Shown in pieces: positions 50,414-59,704 of a stretch of DNA of 64,000 bases. The DNA lies in contig NZ_JADGDZ010000006.1 of NCBI RefSeq assembly GCF_016744625.1, positions 1 to 64,000 on the forward strand, written 5' to 3'. The DNA is from Winogradskyella sp. GTDB lineage: Bacteria > Bacteroidota > Bacteroidia > Flavobacteriales > Flavobacteriaceae. The stretch's first letter is position 1; each line of letters opens with the position of its first letter. The translations under genes and the position numbers were made by a program. Below the pieces are notes generated by a model. The model made no database searches, was not told where the DNA came from, and saw nothing but the letters and a program-made list of their open reading frames with translations.

Positions 50414-51181
50414 ATGAAAAGATTATTTTCTATCCTTGCCATAACATGTTTAATGGCTATCGGAACTGTTAATGCTAATGCAACGACATTTGCAACAACA
50501 ACAGCAACTCTAACAACAAGTGTAACTCAAGATGCTGCTGCTGATGCAGATTTGAGTTTCCATCAAGAATTAAAAAAGCGTTTTATTGAAGGTGGTCCAG
50601 GCTTTATGGGTATTGTACTACTATGTTTAATTCTTGGATTAGCAATTGCTATAGAAAGAATTATCTTTTTAAACCTTTCAACTACAAACACTAAAAAATT
50701 AACCCAAAACGTAGAAGACGCCTTAGCCTCTGGTGGCATTGAAGCTGCTAAAGAAGTTTGTAGAAATACAAAAGGGCCTGTTGCTTCCATATTCTATCAA
50801 GGTTTGGATAGAGCAGATGAAGATATCGATGCTGCTGAAAAAGCTGTAGTTGCTTATGGTGGAGTTCAAATGGGACAGTTAGAAAAGAATGTATCTTGGA
50901 TTTCTTTATTTATCGCTTTGGCACCAATGCTTGGTTTCATGGGTACTGTAATTGGTATGATCCAAGCTTTCGATAAAATTGAAGCAGCTGGTGATATGCA
51001 ACCTTCTTTAGTAGCAGGTGGTATTAAAGTTGCACTTTTAACAACGGTATTTGGTCTTATCGTAGCGATTATACTTCAAATTTTTTATAATTATATCATT
51101 GCTAAAATTGATAGTATTGTAAATGATATGGAAGATGCATCAATTACATTGATGGATTTATTAGTAAGACACAAAAAATAA
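50414..51181 (+). CDS. exbB: MotA/TolQ/ExbB proton-channel protein
   Basis: A 255-residue inner-membrane stator subunit. After an Ala/Thr-rich signal-like lead come three membrane helices (about 68-90, 165-185 and 200-225). The conserved GLDRADEDIDAAEKAV and the helix 2-3 segment SWISLFIALAPMLGFMGTVIGMIQAF are typical of ExbB. With the two ExbD proteins encoded downstream it converts proton flow into force for TonB-dependent transport, such as the receptor at 13884. The operon is exbB, a small membrane protein, exbD, exbD. Confidence 0.94.
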   Translation: MKRLFSILAITCLMAIGTVNANATTFATTTATLTTSVTQDAAADADLSFHQELKKRFIEGGPGFMGIVLLCLILGLAIAIERIIFLNLSTTNTKKLTQNVEDALASGGIEAAKEVCRNTKGPVASIFYQGLDRADEDIDAAEKAVVAYGGVQMGQLEKNVSWISLFIALAPMLGFMGTVIGMIQAFDKIEAAGDMQPSLVAGGIKVALLTTVFGLIVAIILQIFYNYIIAKIDSIVNDMEDASITLMDLLVRHKK

Positions 51182-51196
51182 AAAGACCACGTAATT

Positions 51197-51640
51197 ATGA
51201 ATTTACACAAAATATTAAAAATAGTAGCTGCCGTAATTGGTCTTGCTGGTGTTATCTTCTTAGTCAGAATTGTGGCTGCTGGAGATGATGCTATCAAAAC
51301 TGGTGAAAAGGCAGGTCTTGTTGACCCAATGGCTTGGGTTGCATATATTATACTAGGACTAACTTTATTATTTGTGGTGGTTTTTGTTTTAAAGAATCTA
51401 TTCACAAATACAGCGGGTCTTAAGAATACACTTATTGGTGTTGGTGCTTTTGCAGCAGTATTGATAATTGCTTATGTGGTATCTGGCGGAGATGCAATGC
51501 AATATAAATTACAAGATGGTTTTGCTACAGATGAACAATCTACAATGGTAGGAGCTGGTTTAGTAGCTTTCTATATATTATTGTTTGTTGCTGCCGCAAC
51601 TATGATTTTTGCAGGAGTTAAAAAAATAATTAGTAAATAA
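51197..51640 (+). CDS. Small membrane protein within the exbB-exbD operon
   Basis: A 147-residue protein with four predicted helices (about 7-24, 47-66, 77-95, 118-140) and short hydrophilic loops. It lies between exbB and the first exbD, with gaps of 15 and 6 bases, and I recall this position as conserved in Flavobacteriaceae. A role in the proton-channel complex is inferred from context. No known family motif was recognised. Confidence 0.8.
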   Translation: MNLHKILKIVAAVIGLAGVIFLVRIVAAGDDAIKTGEKAGLVDPMAWVAYIILGLTLLFVVVFVLKNLFTNTAGLKNTLIGVGAFAAVLIIAYVVSGGDAMQYKLQDGFATDEQSTMVGAGLVAFYILLFVAAATMIFAGVKKIISK

Positions 51641-51646
51641 TATAGT

Positions 51647-52282
51647 ATGGCAAAAAGAGCAGCACCCGAAGTGAATGCAGGATCAATGGCTGACATTGCC
51701 TTCTTACTACTTATCTTTTTCTTAGTAACAACTACGATTGAGAAAGACAAAGGATTATTAAGAAGTTTACCACCTATTGATGACTCAGAGGTTGAGCCAC
51801 CAATTATTAAGCAAAAAAACTTATTTACTGTACTTATAAATCGTAATAACCAATTGCTTGTAGAAGATGAGCAAATGGAATTAAAGGATTTAAGAAAAGC
51901 AGCAATTGAGTTCTTAGATAATGGTGGAGGAACAAATCCAGCGGGCGAACGTTGTGATTATTGTAAAGGGAAACGATCAGAAAGTTCATCTGACCATCCT
52001 GACAAAGCAATTATCTCGATGAAGCATGATAGAGAGACATCGTATGAACAATACATGGATGTACAGAACGAACTTGTTGCAGCTTATAATATCTTAAGAG
52101 AAAGAGAAGCCGCAAGACTGTATCAAAAGTATTATCCAGATGCTGAGAAAGTGTTCACGGCAATGTTAGAAGAGAAAGAAAAGAATCAATTTAGTAAGGA
52201 TGAAAAACTTAATGAGCGTATTGAGACCATTAAGAAATTATTTCCTATGAAATTGTCTGAAGCTGAACCTGATAAAAATTAA
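51647..52282 (+). CDS. exbD: ExbD/TolR-family protein, long form
   Basis: A 211-residue protein with one membrane helix (about 16-30, DIAFLLLIFFLVTTT) whose Asp is the usual proton-relay residue, and a periplasmic domain. It is longer than standard ExbD (about 140) because of a Gly-rich loop with a Cys pair (C103-D-Y-C106) and a charged helical insertion (about 110-190). The two cysteines could form a disulfide. A second, shorter ExbD follows after 11 bases. Confidence 0.92.
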   Translation: MAKRAAPEVNAGSMADIAFLLLIFFLVTTTIEKDKGLLRSLPPIDDSEVEPPIIKQKNLFTVLINRNNQLLVEDEQMELKDLRKAAIEFLDNGGGTNPAGERCDYCKGKRSESSSDHPDKAIISMKHDRETSYEQYMDVQNELVAAYNILREREAARLYQKYYPDAEKVFTAMLEEKEKNQFSKDEKLNERIETIKKLFPMKLSEAEPDKN

Positions 52283-52293
52283 AAGTAGCAATT

Positions 52294-52758
52294 ATGTCAA
52301 AATTTAAAAAAGGAGGAAAAAATGAATTGCCAGCGATTTCGACGGCATCCTTACCTGATATTGTATTTATGTTACTTTTCTTTTTCATGGTAGCTACGGT
52401 AATGCGTGACAGTTCTTTAATGATTGAAAATAGGTTGCCAAGTGCAGATCAAGTAGAAAAACTTAAAAAAGATAGAACTATTTTTATCTATGCAGGTAAG
52501 CCTAGTAGTCAGTACAAGCAATTTGGTGAAGAACCTCGAATTCAATATAATGATGCATTTATTGGTATAGAGGATATTCAGCCTTCAATTTATCAAGGAA
52601 TAACTGAAATGAATGAGGAATTGCAAAGTAAAGTTGTAGTTGGTCTTAAAATTGATAAAGAAACCAATGCAGGTTTAGTGTCAGATATTAAGCAAGAATT
52701 ACGTAAAGCTAATGCATTAAAAGTAATGTATATTGCTAATACAAAAACTGAACAATAA
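52294..52758 (+). CDS. exbD: ExbD/TolR-family protein, short form
   Basis: A 154-residue ExbD with one membrane helix (about 22-38, DIVFMLLFFFMVATVM) and a periplasmic domain. It is the second ExbD in the operon. Paired ExbDs are common in Bacteroidota and suggest a hetero-oligomeric stator. A terminator follows 25 bases after the stop. Confidence 0.93.
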   Translation: MSKFKKGGKNELPAISTASLPDIVFMLLFFFMVATVMRDSSLMIENRLPSADQVEKLKKDRTIFIYAGKPSSQYKQFGEEPRIQYNDAFIGIEDIQPSIYQGITEMNEELQSKVVVGLKIDKETNAGLVSDIKQELRKANALKVMYIANTKTEQ

Positions 52759-52783
52759 GATTTAAAATCTTAATTTTATAGAC

Positions 52784-52814
52784 AAAGCGTCCTGAGGAAT
52801 CTGGACGCTTTTTT
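52784..52814 (+). terminator. Terminator of the exb operon
   Basis: AAAGCGTCC (52784-52792) pairs with GGACGCTTT (52803-52811) over 10 bases of loop, followed by TTT on the plus strand. Confidence 0.85.
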
Positions 52815-52851
52815 ATTCATAAACATCTAAAGATTTTGTAGATTTATCAAC

Positions 52852-53547
52852 ATGAAGCGATACTTTCTCCTTTTATTGGTATTTGTAAGTTGTTTAGGAT
52901 TTTCTCAAAACAATAATGCAGATAAGGAAGAACTTTATAAAAATTATAGAGAAGATCAGTTCTATGCTTCTATAACTTATAATCTTCTTAATAATAAGCC
53001 TAATAAAGTGTCTCAAAGTGGTTTTTCTTCGGGTTTTCATTTGGGTTTTATTAGAGACATGCCAATTAATAAAAGACGAAATTTTGCAATAGGATTAGGT
53101 TTAGGTATTTCTACAAATTCATATAATCAAAACCTTTCTATTTTAGAAACGAATAATGATATTACTTATAGCATAATTGACGAAAGCGAAGTCAATGTAT
53201 CTAAAAATAAATTCACAACTTATTTGGTCGAATTGCCATTTGAGATTCGATGGAGAACATCTACTGCTACAGATTATAATTTTTGGCGTATTTATACAGG
53301 CTTTAAAGTTGGCTATTTGTTATATAATTCTACTAAATTTAAAAGCGATGCAGGTAATCTAAACCTTTCTAATCTCGACGACTTTAATAAAATTCAGTAT
53401 GGTTTAACCTTAAGTGCTGGTTATGGCACTTGGAATTTTCATGTGTATTATGGATTGAATTCTATATTTGATGATAGTACTAAACTAAACAGTAAAGCCA
53501 TAGATATGAAATTCTTTAAAATAGGACTTATGTTTTATATTCTATAG
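52852..53547 (+). CDS. PorT-like outer-membrane beta-barrel protein
   Basis: A 231-residue exported barrel with signal peptide ending in GFSQ (about 1-19). Strand patterns such as SGFHLGFIRDMPINKRRNFAIG and YLVELPFEIRWRT, and the ending KFFKIGLMFYIL, resemble PorT, a barrel needed for the type IX secretion system of P. gingivalis and F. johnsoniae (SprT). The assignment is from memory of the family, so it could be a related barrel. It lies behind the exb operon but has its own transcription start after that terminator, and converges with the next gene by 6 bases. Confidence 0.78.
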   Translation: MKRYFLLLLVFVSCLGFSQNNNADKEELYKNYREDQFYASITYNLLNNKPNKVSQSGFSSGFHLGFIRDMPINKRRNFAIGLGLGISTNSYNQNLSILETNNDITYSIIDESEVNVSKNKFTTYLVELPFEIRWRTSTATDYNFWRIYTGFKVGYLLYNSTKFKSDAGNLNLSNLDDFNKIQYGLTLSAGYGTWNFHVYYGLNSIFDDSTKLNSKAIDMKFFKIGLMFYIL

Positions 53548-54150
53548 CCAGTAATTCAATAGTATCAATTGCGGAAATAATCCTGTAAAAACACCTATAA
53601 TCAGTTCTTGATTGGTGTGTGCTTTTAAATGTAAGCGAGATGTTGCAATAGCCCCAAGAATTATCATCATTAGTGCAATAGTTCCATTAATATTTATTTG
53701 ATAATGAATACCTAAGGCAATAGCAAACATAAAAAAACCAGAAGCAGCAATCATATGGATACTAGCTTTTATTTTAAATATAGCTAAGATGAAACAGGTA
53801 AGTGTAGAGCAGAGAATCCCAAGAAAGAAATAATAGAGCTCAATTATTTCATTAGATGATAGAACACGAATAAGAATTAAAACAATAATAACGCAATTGA
53901 TAAATAAAGGAATCAATCGCTCTTTGGTACTTTTTAAGTAAATAGAATCCACTTTATTTATCGTTCTCAATAAAAAGAAGAGTAAGATGGGAAGAATAAT
54001 AGTTAGAATAACAATAGAAAAAATCTTAGCCTTCATTACAGGCTCAGGAATAAAGCGAGGTGTTTTAGAAAAGTAAAATAATACGCCTAATAAAGGCATA
54101 ATCAGCGGATGAAAAACAAACGAAATGCTTTTTAAAATAAAATTTTTCAT
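53542..54150 (-). CDS. Membrane protein resembling a degenerate PAP2 phosphatase
   Basis: A 202-residue protein with about six membrane helices. Segments fall in PAP2 order but imperfectly: K73-STKER78-LIP81 resembles KxxxxxxRP, S130-I-H132 stands where PSGH is expected, and S171-R172...H178-xxx-E182 resembles SRxxxxxHxxxD with Glu for Asp. It might be an inactive or altered phosphatase of lipid or undecaprenyl phosphate. It is the last gene of an operon after rpoN, 13 bases away. Its end overlaps the PorT-like gene by 6 bases. Confidence 0.7.
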   Translation of the reverse strand: MKNFILKSISFVFHPLIMPLLGVLFYFSKTPRFIPEPVMKAKIFSIVILTIILPILLFFLLRTINKVDSIYLKSTKERLIPLFINCVIIVLILIRVLSSNEIIELYYFFLGILCSTLTCFILAIFKIKASIHMIAASGFFMFAIALGIHYQININGTIALMMIILGAIATSRLHLKAHTNQELIIGVFTGLFPQLILLNYWL

Positions 54151-54163
54151 CCAAATGAGTTCT

Positions 54164-55630
54164 TTATAGTTCCTTTCTTAAACGCGCAACAGGAATATCT
54201 AATTGTTCTCTATATTTTGCAACTGTACGCCTTGCAATAGGATAGCCTTTTTCTTTCAATAGTTTAGAAAGTGCTTCATCGGTCAAAGGTTTCTTTTTGT
54301 TTTCCTCTTCAATAACAGTTTCAAGAATTTTCTTAATCTCTCTTGTAGAAACTTCTTCACCTTGATCGTTAGTCATCGACTCAGAGAAAAATTCTTTTAT
54401 CAGTTTGGTACCATATGGAGTGTCTACATACTTACTATTGGCTACACGAGAAATAGTTGAAACATCCATTTCAATTTCGTCTGCAATATCCTTTAAAATC
54501 ATCGGACGTAAATTACGCTCATCACCAGATAAGAAGTACTCTTTCTGATAATGCATTATAGAACTCATAGTCACAAACAATGTTTGTTGACGCTGTCTAA
54601 CAGCCTCAATAAACCATTTGGCAGCATCAAGCTTCTGCTTAATAAACATTACTGCGTCCTTTTGAGCTTTAGATTTTTCTTTAGTGACCTTATAGCCCTT
54701 AAGCATATTGTTATACTCTCTAGATACATGAAGCTCTGGAGCATTTCTGCCATTTAAGGTTAATTCTAATTCTCCATCAACTATCTTAATAGCAAAGTCG
54801 GGTACAATGTGCTCAACAATTTTGTTATTACCAGCATAAGAGCCACCAGGTTTTGGATTAAGACGTTCTACTTCTTCAATAGCATCTTTAAGTTGTTCTT
54901 CGTTAATGCTGAACTTCTGCATCAACTTTTTATAATGCTTTTTAGTGAACTGTTCAAACCCCTTATCTATGATCGAGGTTGCCAATTCAACATCTGGATG
55001 CTGTTCTTTTCTATGTAATTGAATACTTAAACATTCTTGAAGATTACGCGCTCCAACACCAGCAGGATCTAATTGATGTACAATTTGTAATACCTTTTCG
55101 ACTTCTTCTTCTGTGGTATAGACATTTTGAGTAAATGCCAAGTCATCTGTAATGTCAGATAAGGATCGACGTATATAACCGCTTTCATCAACACTACCTA
55201 CTAAAAAATAAGCTATTTCTTCTTCTTGATCAGATAACCTAAAAGTGTTAAGTTGGTTGATTAAATGTTGAGTAAATGAAGTTCCTGCAGCATAAGGCAC
55301 ACTTTTATCTTCATCGTCAGCGCTATAATTATTTGCTTGTGTGCGATATTCAGGAATCTCATCATCGCTTAAGTACTCATCTATATTAATATCGTCTGCG
55401 TCAATTGATTCGTTGTCATCATAATCATCTGTGGAATTATCGAAATCATCAATATCGTCTTCAGAAGCTTCAGATTCTTTTCCCGTATCTAGTGCAGGGT
55501 TTTCTTCCAATTCTTGTTTTAAACGTTGCTCAAAAGCTTGTGTAGGCAACTGAATCAACTTCATAAGTTGAATCTGTTGAGGTGACAGCTTTTGAGAAAG
55601 CTTAAATTGTAAAAATTGTTTTAATGACAT
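54164..55630 (-). CDS. rpoN: RNA polymerase sigma-54 factor
   Basis: A 488-residue sigma-54. The N-terminal activator-interacting region is Gln/Leu-rich (KLSPQQIQLMKLIQLPTQAFEQRL). A strongly acidic linker (about 55-105) follows, then the core-binding and HTH regions. The RpoN box ARRTVAKYRE is at 466-475. It recognises -24/-12 promoters and needs AAA+ activators. None of the promoters proposed in this window is of that type. The gene lies between asnS (25 bases) and a PAP2-like gene (13 bases). Confidence 0.97.
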   Translation of the reverse strand: MSLKQFLQFKLSQKLSPQQIQLMKLIQLPTQAFEQRLKQELEENPALDTGKESEASEDDIDDFDNSTDDYDDNESIDADDINIDEYLSDDEIPEYRTQANNYSADDEDKSVPYAAGTSFTQHLINQLNTFRLSDQEEEIAYFLVGSVDESGYIRRSLSDITDDLAFTQNVYTTEEEVEKVLQIVHQLDPAGVGARNLQECLSIQLHRKEQHPDVELATSIIDKGFEQFTKKHYKKLMQKFSINEEQLKDAIEEVERLNPKPGGSYAGNNKIVEHIVPDFAIKIVDGELELTLNGRNAPELHVSREYNNMLKGYKVTKEKSKAQKDAVMFIKQKLDAAKWFIEAVRQRQQTLFVTMSSIMHYQKEYFLSGDERNLRPMILKDIADEIEMDVSTISRVANSKYVDTPYGTKLIKEFFSESMTNDQGEEVSTREIKKILETVIEEENKKKPLTDEALSKLLKEKGYPIARRTVAKYREQLDIPVARLRKEL

Positions 55631-55655
55631 AAAATCTACTTAAATATAAAAGTAA

Positions 55656-57089
55656 TTAAAACTCTGCATTTTGAGGTGTTCTTGGGTAAGGAATTACATC
55701 TCTAATATTTCCCATTCCTGTGGTGAACATTACTAAACGTTCAAAACCTAATCCAAAGCCAGAATGTACGGCTGTTCCGTATTTACGTAAATCTAAATAC
55801 CACCATAATTCTTCTTCAGGAATATCCAATGCCTTCATTTTTTCTTTAAGCACATCTAAACGCTCTTCACGTTGAGAACCTCCAACCATTTCACCTATGC
55901 CTGGAAAAAGAATGTCCATTGCTCTTACCGTTTTTCCATCTTCATTTAAACGCATGTAAAATGCTTTTATGTTTGCAGGATAATCAAATAATATGACAGG
56001 ACATTTAAAGTGTTTTTCTACTAAGAAACGCTCATGTTCAGATTGTAAATCTGCTCCCCATTCTTCGATTAAATATTTAAATTTCTTTTTCTTGTTAGGT
56101 TTACAATTCCTAAGTATGTCTATAGCTTCAGTATAACTTACGCGTTTAAAATTGTTATCTACAACAAACTTAATTTTTCCAATTAAGTTCATATCACTTC
56201 GTTGCGCTTGAGGAAGTTTCTTTTCTTCGTCAAGTAAACGTTTATCTAAAAACTCTAAATCCTCTTTGTTATTTTCAAGAATATAGCCCAAAACAGATTT
56301 CATAAAGTCTTCTGCTAAATCCATATTACCAGCTAAATCCATAAAAGCGACTTCTGGTTCAATCATCCAGAATTCAGATAAATGACGAGATGTATTAGAA
56401 TTTTCAGCCCTGAACGTTGGTCCAAAAGTATAAACTTTTCCTAAAGACATGGCATAGGTCTCCGCTTCCAACTGACCAGATACAGTAAGGTTTGTGTCTT
56501 TTCCGAAGAAATTTTTAGTATGATCTATGTTGCCGTCTTCTGTTAATGGTGGTTCTTTCTGATCTAATGTACTAACACGAAACATTTCACCAGCTCCTTC
56601 AGCATCACTTCCAGTAATGATAGGTGTATGCATATAATAAAAGCCATTCTCGTTAAAATACTTATGAACTGCAAACGATAGTGACGAACGCAAGCGCATT
56701 ACAGCACTAAACGTATTAGTTCTAGTACGTAAATGAGCATTAGCTCTTAAAAACTCGAAAGTATGTTTCTTTGGTTGAATCGGATACGTTTCAGGATCAG
56801 AATCTCCTAAAACCTCTATTGTTTTCACAGCAATTTCAACAGATTGTCCTTTACCTTGGCTTTCTACTAATTCCCCTGAAATATGAATTGCTGCACCTGT
56901 TGTAACTCGCTTTAAAAGGGCTTCATCAAAATTTTCAAAATCTACAACACACTGAATATTATTTATAGTTGAGCCATCATTTAATGAAATAAAGCGATTC
57001 GCTCTAAACGTTCGTACCCATCCTTTTACAGTAACGTCTTGTATGGTTACATCTTGCGATAGTAATTCTGCTACGGTTTTTGTTGTCAT
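55656..57089 (-). CDS. asnS: Asparaginyl-tRNA synthetase
   Basis: A 477-residue class II synthetase. The OB fold lies at about 16-100 (KGWVRTFRANRFISLNDGS). Motif 2 is FRAENSNTSRHLSEFWMIEPE and motif 3 is GFGLGFERLVMFTTG near the C-terminus, with class IIb signatures; the 85-residue insertion of AsnS is present. With AspS at 23893 it shows that the cell charges tRNA-Asn directly. It lies 19 bases after the RND transporter gene and 25 before rpoN, in one operon. Confidence 0.97.
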   Translation of the reverse strand: MTTKTVAELLSQDVTIQDVTVKGWVRTFRANRFISLNDGSTINNIQCVVDFENFDEALLKRVTTGAAIHISGELVESQGKGQSVEIAVKTIEVLGDSDPETYPIQPKKHTFEFLRANAHLRTRTNTFSAVMRLRSSLSFAVHKYFNENGFYYMHTPIITGSDAEGAGEMFRVSTLDQKEPPLTEDGNIDHTKNFFGKDTNLTVSGQLEAETYAMSLGKVYTFGPTFRAENSNTSRHLSEFWMIEPEVAFMDLAGNMDLAEDFMKSVLGYILENNKEDLEFLDKRLLDEEKKLPQAQRSDMNLIGKIKFVVDNNFKRVSYTEAIDILRNCKPNKKKKFKYLIEEWGADLQSEHERFLVEKHFKCPVILFDYPANIKAFYMRLNEDGKTVRAMDILFPGIGEMVGGSQREERLDVLKEKMKALDIPEEELWWYLDLRKYGTAVHSGFGLGFERLVMFTTGMGNIRDVIPYPRTPQNAEF

Positions 57090-57108
57090 TTTTAATTATT
57101 TTGAAATG

Positions 57109-59529
57109 CTAAGATAAATTTTCTTCTTGATTTTCTATATCATCTTCGGTTTCGTCTTCCGAAGGAATAATATTAATTGCTGGCTTTCTCAATACCTCTT
57201 TATTTGCAATGTTACGCTCTAATGATAATAACAAAGATGGTAATAAAAGTAAGTTAGATAACATGGCGAAAAGTAATGTTATGGATACTAATGCACCTAA
57301 GGCAACTGTACCACCAAAACTTGAAATTGTAAATACTGAAAAACCAAAGAATAATACTATAGAAGTATAAAACATACTGACTCCGGTTTCTCGTAATGCT
57401 GCATAAACGGATTTCCTAATTTTCCAGTGGTTAGCTTGTAATTCTTGTCTATATTTTGCTAAAAAGTGAATGGTATCATCTACAGAAATACCAAATGCAA
57501 TACTAAATACTAATATGGTCGAAGGCTTTATAGGCACACCTAAATAACCCATTAAACCAGCCGTAACTAATAATGGCAACAAATTAGGAATTAAAGACAC
57601 AATAATCATTCTGAATGAACGGAACAGATATGCCATAAATAATGAAATTAGAAAAATGGCTAAACTTAAAGAAATAACTAAGTTTCTAACTAGGTATTTT
57701 GTTCCTTTTTGAAACACTAAAGCTTTACCAGTCATGGTAACTTCATAACGTTCTTTTGGAAAAACCTTATTGATTTTATTCTGAAGGTTCTCTTGAATGC
57801 GTTCCATTTTATCCGTACCAATATCTTTCATAAAAGTGGTGATACGAGCATACTGACCTGTGCTGTCTACAAAATTATTTAGTAACTCTACATCAGATGA
57901 TGAGTTTTTCGCATAAGATAAAATAAAGCTGTTTTCTTGGCTTGTTGGTAATTGATAGTATTTAGGATTACCGTTGTAATAAGCTTGTTTACTATATTTT
58001 ACTAGACTCACTACTGAGATTGGTCGAGATAATTCGGGTATTTCTATAATGAGTTCTTCGAGCTCATTAATACGTTTTAAAGTAGCTAATTTCATTACCC
58101 CTTTTTTACGCTTGGTATCTACCATAATCTCCAATGGCATAATCCCATTGAACTCATCTTCAAAAAAACGGATATCTTTAAAAAACTGCTTGTCTTGAGG
58201 CATATCTTCGATAAGACTTCCAGAAATTTTAATCTGATTCATACCCAACATACTTGCAATAATGAGCACAAGAGCAGTTACATAAATTGTGATTTTTTTA
58301 TGCCTTACCATGCGCTCCATCCAGTCAACAAAACCACCAATCCATCGTTTGTTTAGATGTTCTAAATGACGTTGTTTTGGGTAGGGTAAAAATGTATACA
58401 TAATCGGAATGATTAGTAAACACAATATGAATATTGCTAAAATACTTAACGAAGCTACAATACCAAATTCCTTTAATAGCTTACTTTCAGTAAGAATAAA
58501 AGTTGCAAAACCAGAAGCAGTAGTTACATTAGTCATTAAAGTTGCATTACCAACTTTGGTAATAACTCGTTGTAACGATTTTACTTTATTGCCATGAGAT
58601 TTTACCTCATGTTGGTATTTATTGATTAGAAAAATACAGTTAGGAATTCCTATAACAATAATCAGAGGTGGAATTAATGCTGTAAGTACTGTAATTTCGT
58701 AGCCTAGTAAACCTAGAATTCCAAAAGTCCACATTACGCCTGTACAAACAACGATTAAGGAAATAAAAGTCGCTCTAAAAGATCTAAAAAATAAGAAGAA
58801 AATTAATGAGGTTACAAGAAGAGCAGCTCCAATAAATATAGGAATTTCATCGACAATGTTTTGTGCATTCAATGTTCTGATATATGGCATACCAGAAACA
58901 CGAACCTCTAATTTAGTTTTATTTGCAAACACGTCTATTTGAGGTTGAAGAATTTTAAGTACAAAATCTTTTCTAGCAGATGTATTTACAACATCCTTCT
59001 TAAGGTAAATTGCTGTTCTAATTGTTTTCGTTTCAGCATTAAACAAGAAGTTATCGTAAAATGGATATTGATTAAACAATTCATCTTGAAGCTTATTTAT
59101 TTCTTCAACGCTTGTGATAGAATCTTTTATAAAAGGTTCTAAATCGAATTGTTCTTTTTTGGTGTTCTTAACTAATTTCTGAAGATCCTTAATAGATATA
59201 ACTGTTTCAACCTCGTTATAATCTTTAAATGATTCGGCAAGAGTATTCCAAGCATTGAGTTGTTTAATAGAAAATATGGTTGAATCTTTTACTCCGAGAA
59301 CTATTAAATTACCCTCTTCTCCAAAAATTTCTAAGAAATCATTATAAATGATGTTAACCTCGTGCTCATCTGGTAACATATTTGCTTCAGTGTAAGTAAA
59401 GCGCATGTGTTTCCATTGCATACTAAAAAACACAGTTGCCAAAACAAGGGCAATTAAAATAAAGATTTTATTACGAAGAATAATCCTCGCAATAGCCTCC
59501 CAAAATCCCGTGGTTAAAATTTTAAACAT
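57109..59529 (-). CDS. RND/MMPL-type membrane transporter
   Basis: An 806-residue exporter of the RND superfamily, single-chain with two halves. Each half has one helix, a periplasmic loop and five more helices (first half about 20-400, second about 415-780). Motifs in TM4 are NCIFLINKYQHE and SVDDTIHFLAKYRQE. Such proteins, related to MMPL and HpnN, move lipids or hydrophobic molecules; the substrate is unknown. It opens a four-gene operon with asnS, rpoN and a PAP2-like protein. A 20-bp palindrome and a -7 box lie upstream. Confidence 0.93.
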   Translation of the reverse strand: MFKILTTGFWEAIARIILRNKIFILIALVLATVFFSMQWKHMRFTYTEANMLPDEHEVNIIYNDFLEIFGEEGNLIVLGVKDSTIFSIKQLNAWNTLAESFKDYNEVETVISIKDLQKLVKNTKKEQFDLEPFIKDSITSVEEINKLQDELFNQYPFYDNFLFNAETKTIRTAIYLKKDVVNTSARKDFVLKILQPQIDVFANKTKLEVRVSGMPYIRTLNAQNIVDEIPIFIGAALLVTSLIFFLFFRSFRATFISLIVVCTGVMWTFGILGLLGYEITVLTALIPPLIIVIGIPNCIFLINKYQHEVKSHGNKVKSLQRVITKVGNATLMTNVTTASGFATFILTESKLLKEFGIVASLSILAIFILCLLIIPIMYTFLPYPKQRHLEHLNKRWIGGFVDWMERMVRHKKITIYVTALVLIIASMLGMNQIKISGSLIEDMPQDKQFFKDIRFFEDEFNGIMPLEIMVDTKRKKGVMKLATLKRINELEELIIEIPELSRPISVVSLVKYSKQAYYNGNPKYYQLPTSQENSFILSYAKNSSSDVELLNNFVDSTGQYARITTFMKDIGTDKMERIQENLQNKINKVFPKERYEVTMTGKALVFQKGTKYLVRNLVISLSLAIFLISLFMAYLFRSFRMIIVSLIPNLLPLLVTAGLMGYLGVPIKPSTILVFSIAFGISVDDTIHFLAKYRQELQANHWKIRKSVYAALRETGVSMFYTSIVLFFGFSVFTISSFGGTVALGALVSITLLFAMLSNLLLLPSLLLSLERNIANKEVLRKPAINIIPSEDETEDDIENQEENLS

Positions 59530-59542
59530 GTCTTTTAAACAG

Positions 59543-59562
59543 CCTTAGAGCTAGCTCTAAGG
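59543..59562. repeat. 20-bp perfect palindrome before the RND transporter gene
   Basis: CCTTAGAGCTAGCTCTAAGG reads the same on both strands. It lies 14 bases before the transporter ATG, inside the leader predicted from the box at 59639. No T-run follows on either strand, so it is not a terminator. An operator or a ribosome-access hairpin is possible. Confidence 0.6.
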
Positions 59563-59638
59563 TCTTAATTGAAATAAACAAAATGGTTTGATGAAATCAT
59601 CATAATACTCAAATCTCACTTAGCGAGAAAATGAGCGG

Positions 59639-59646
59639 CAAAGGTA
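59639..59646 (-). promoter_or_regulatory. -7 box TACCTTTG of the RND-asnS-rpoN operon
   Basis: TACCTTTG on the minus strand matches TAnnTTTG. It gives a leader of about 105 bases that contains the palindrome at 59543-59562. Confidence 0.45.
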
Positions 59647-59704
59647 GAAAAAACCTAAGGATTAGCTAGTGAATTAACAGGAATATAATATAATCTAAGT
59701 TGTA

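Noticed and set aside
50257-50472. 71-codon plus-strand frame
   Set aside because: It runs through tRNA-Ser and into exbB in another frame; a chance frame.
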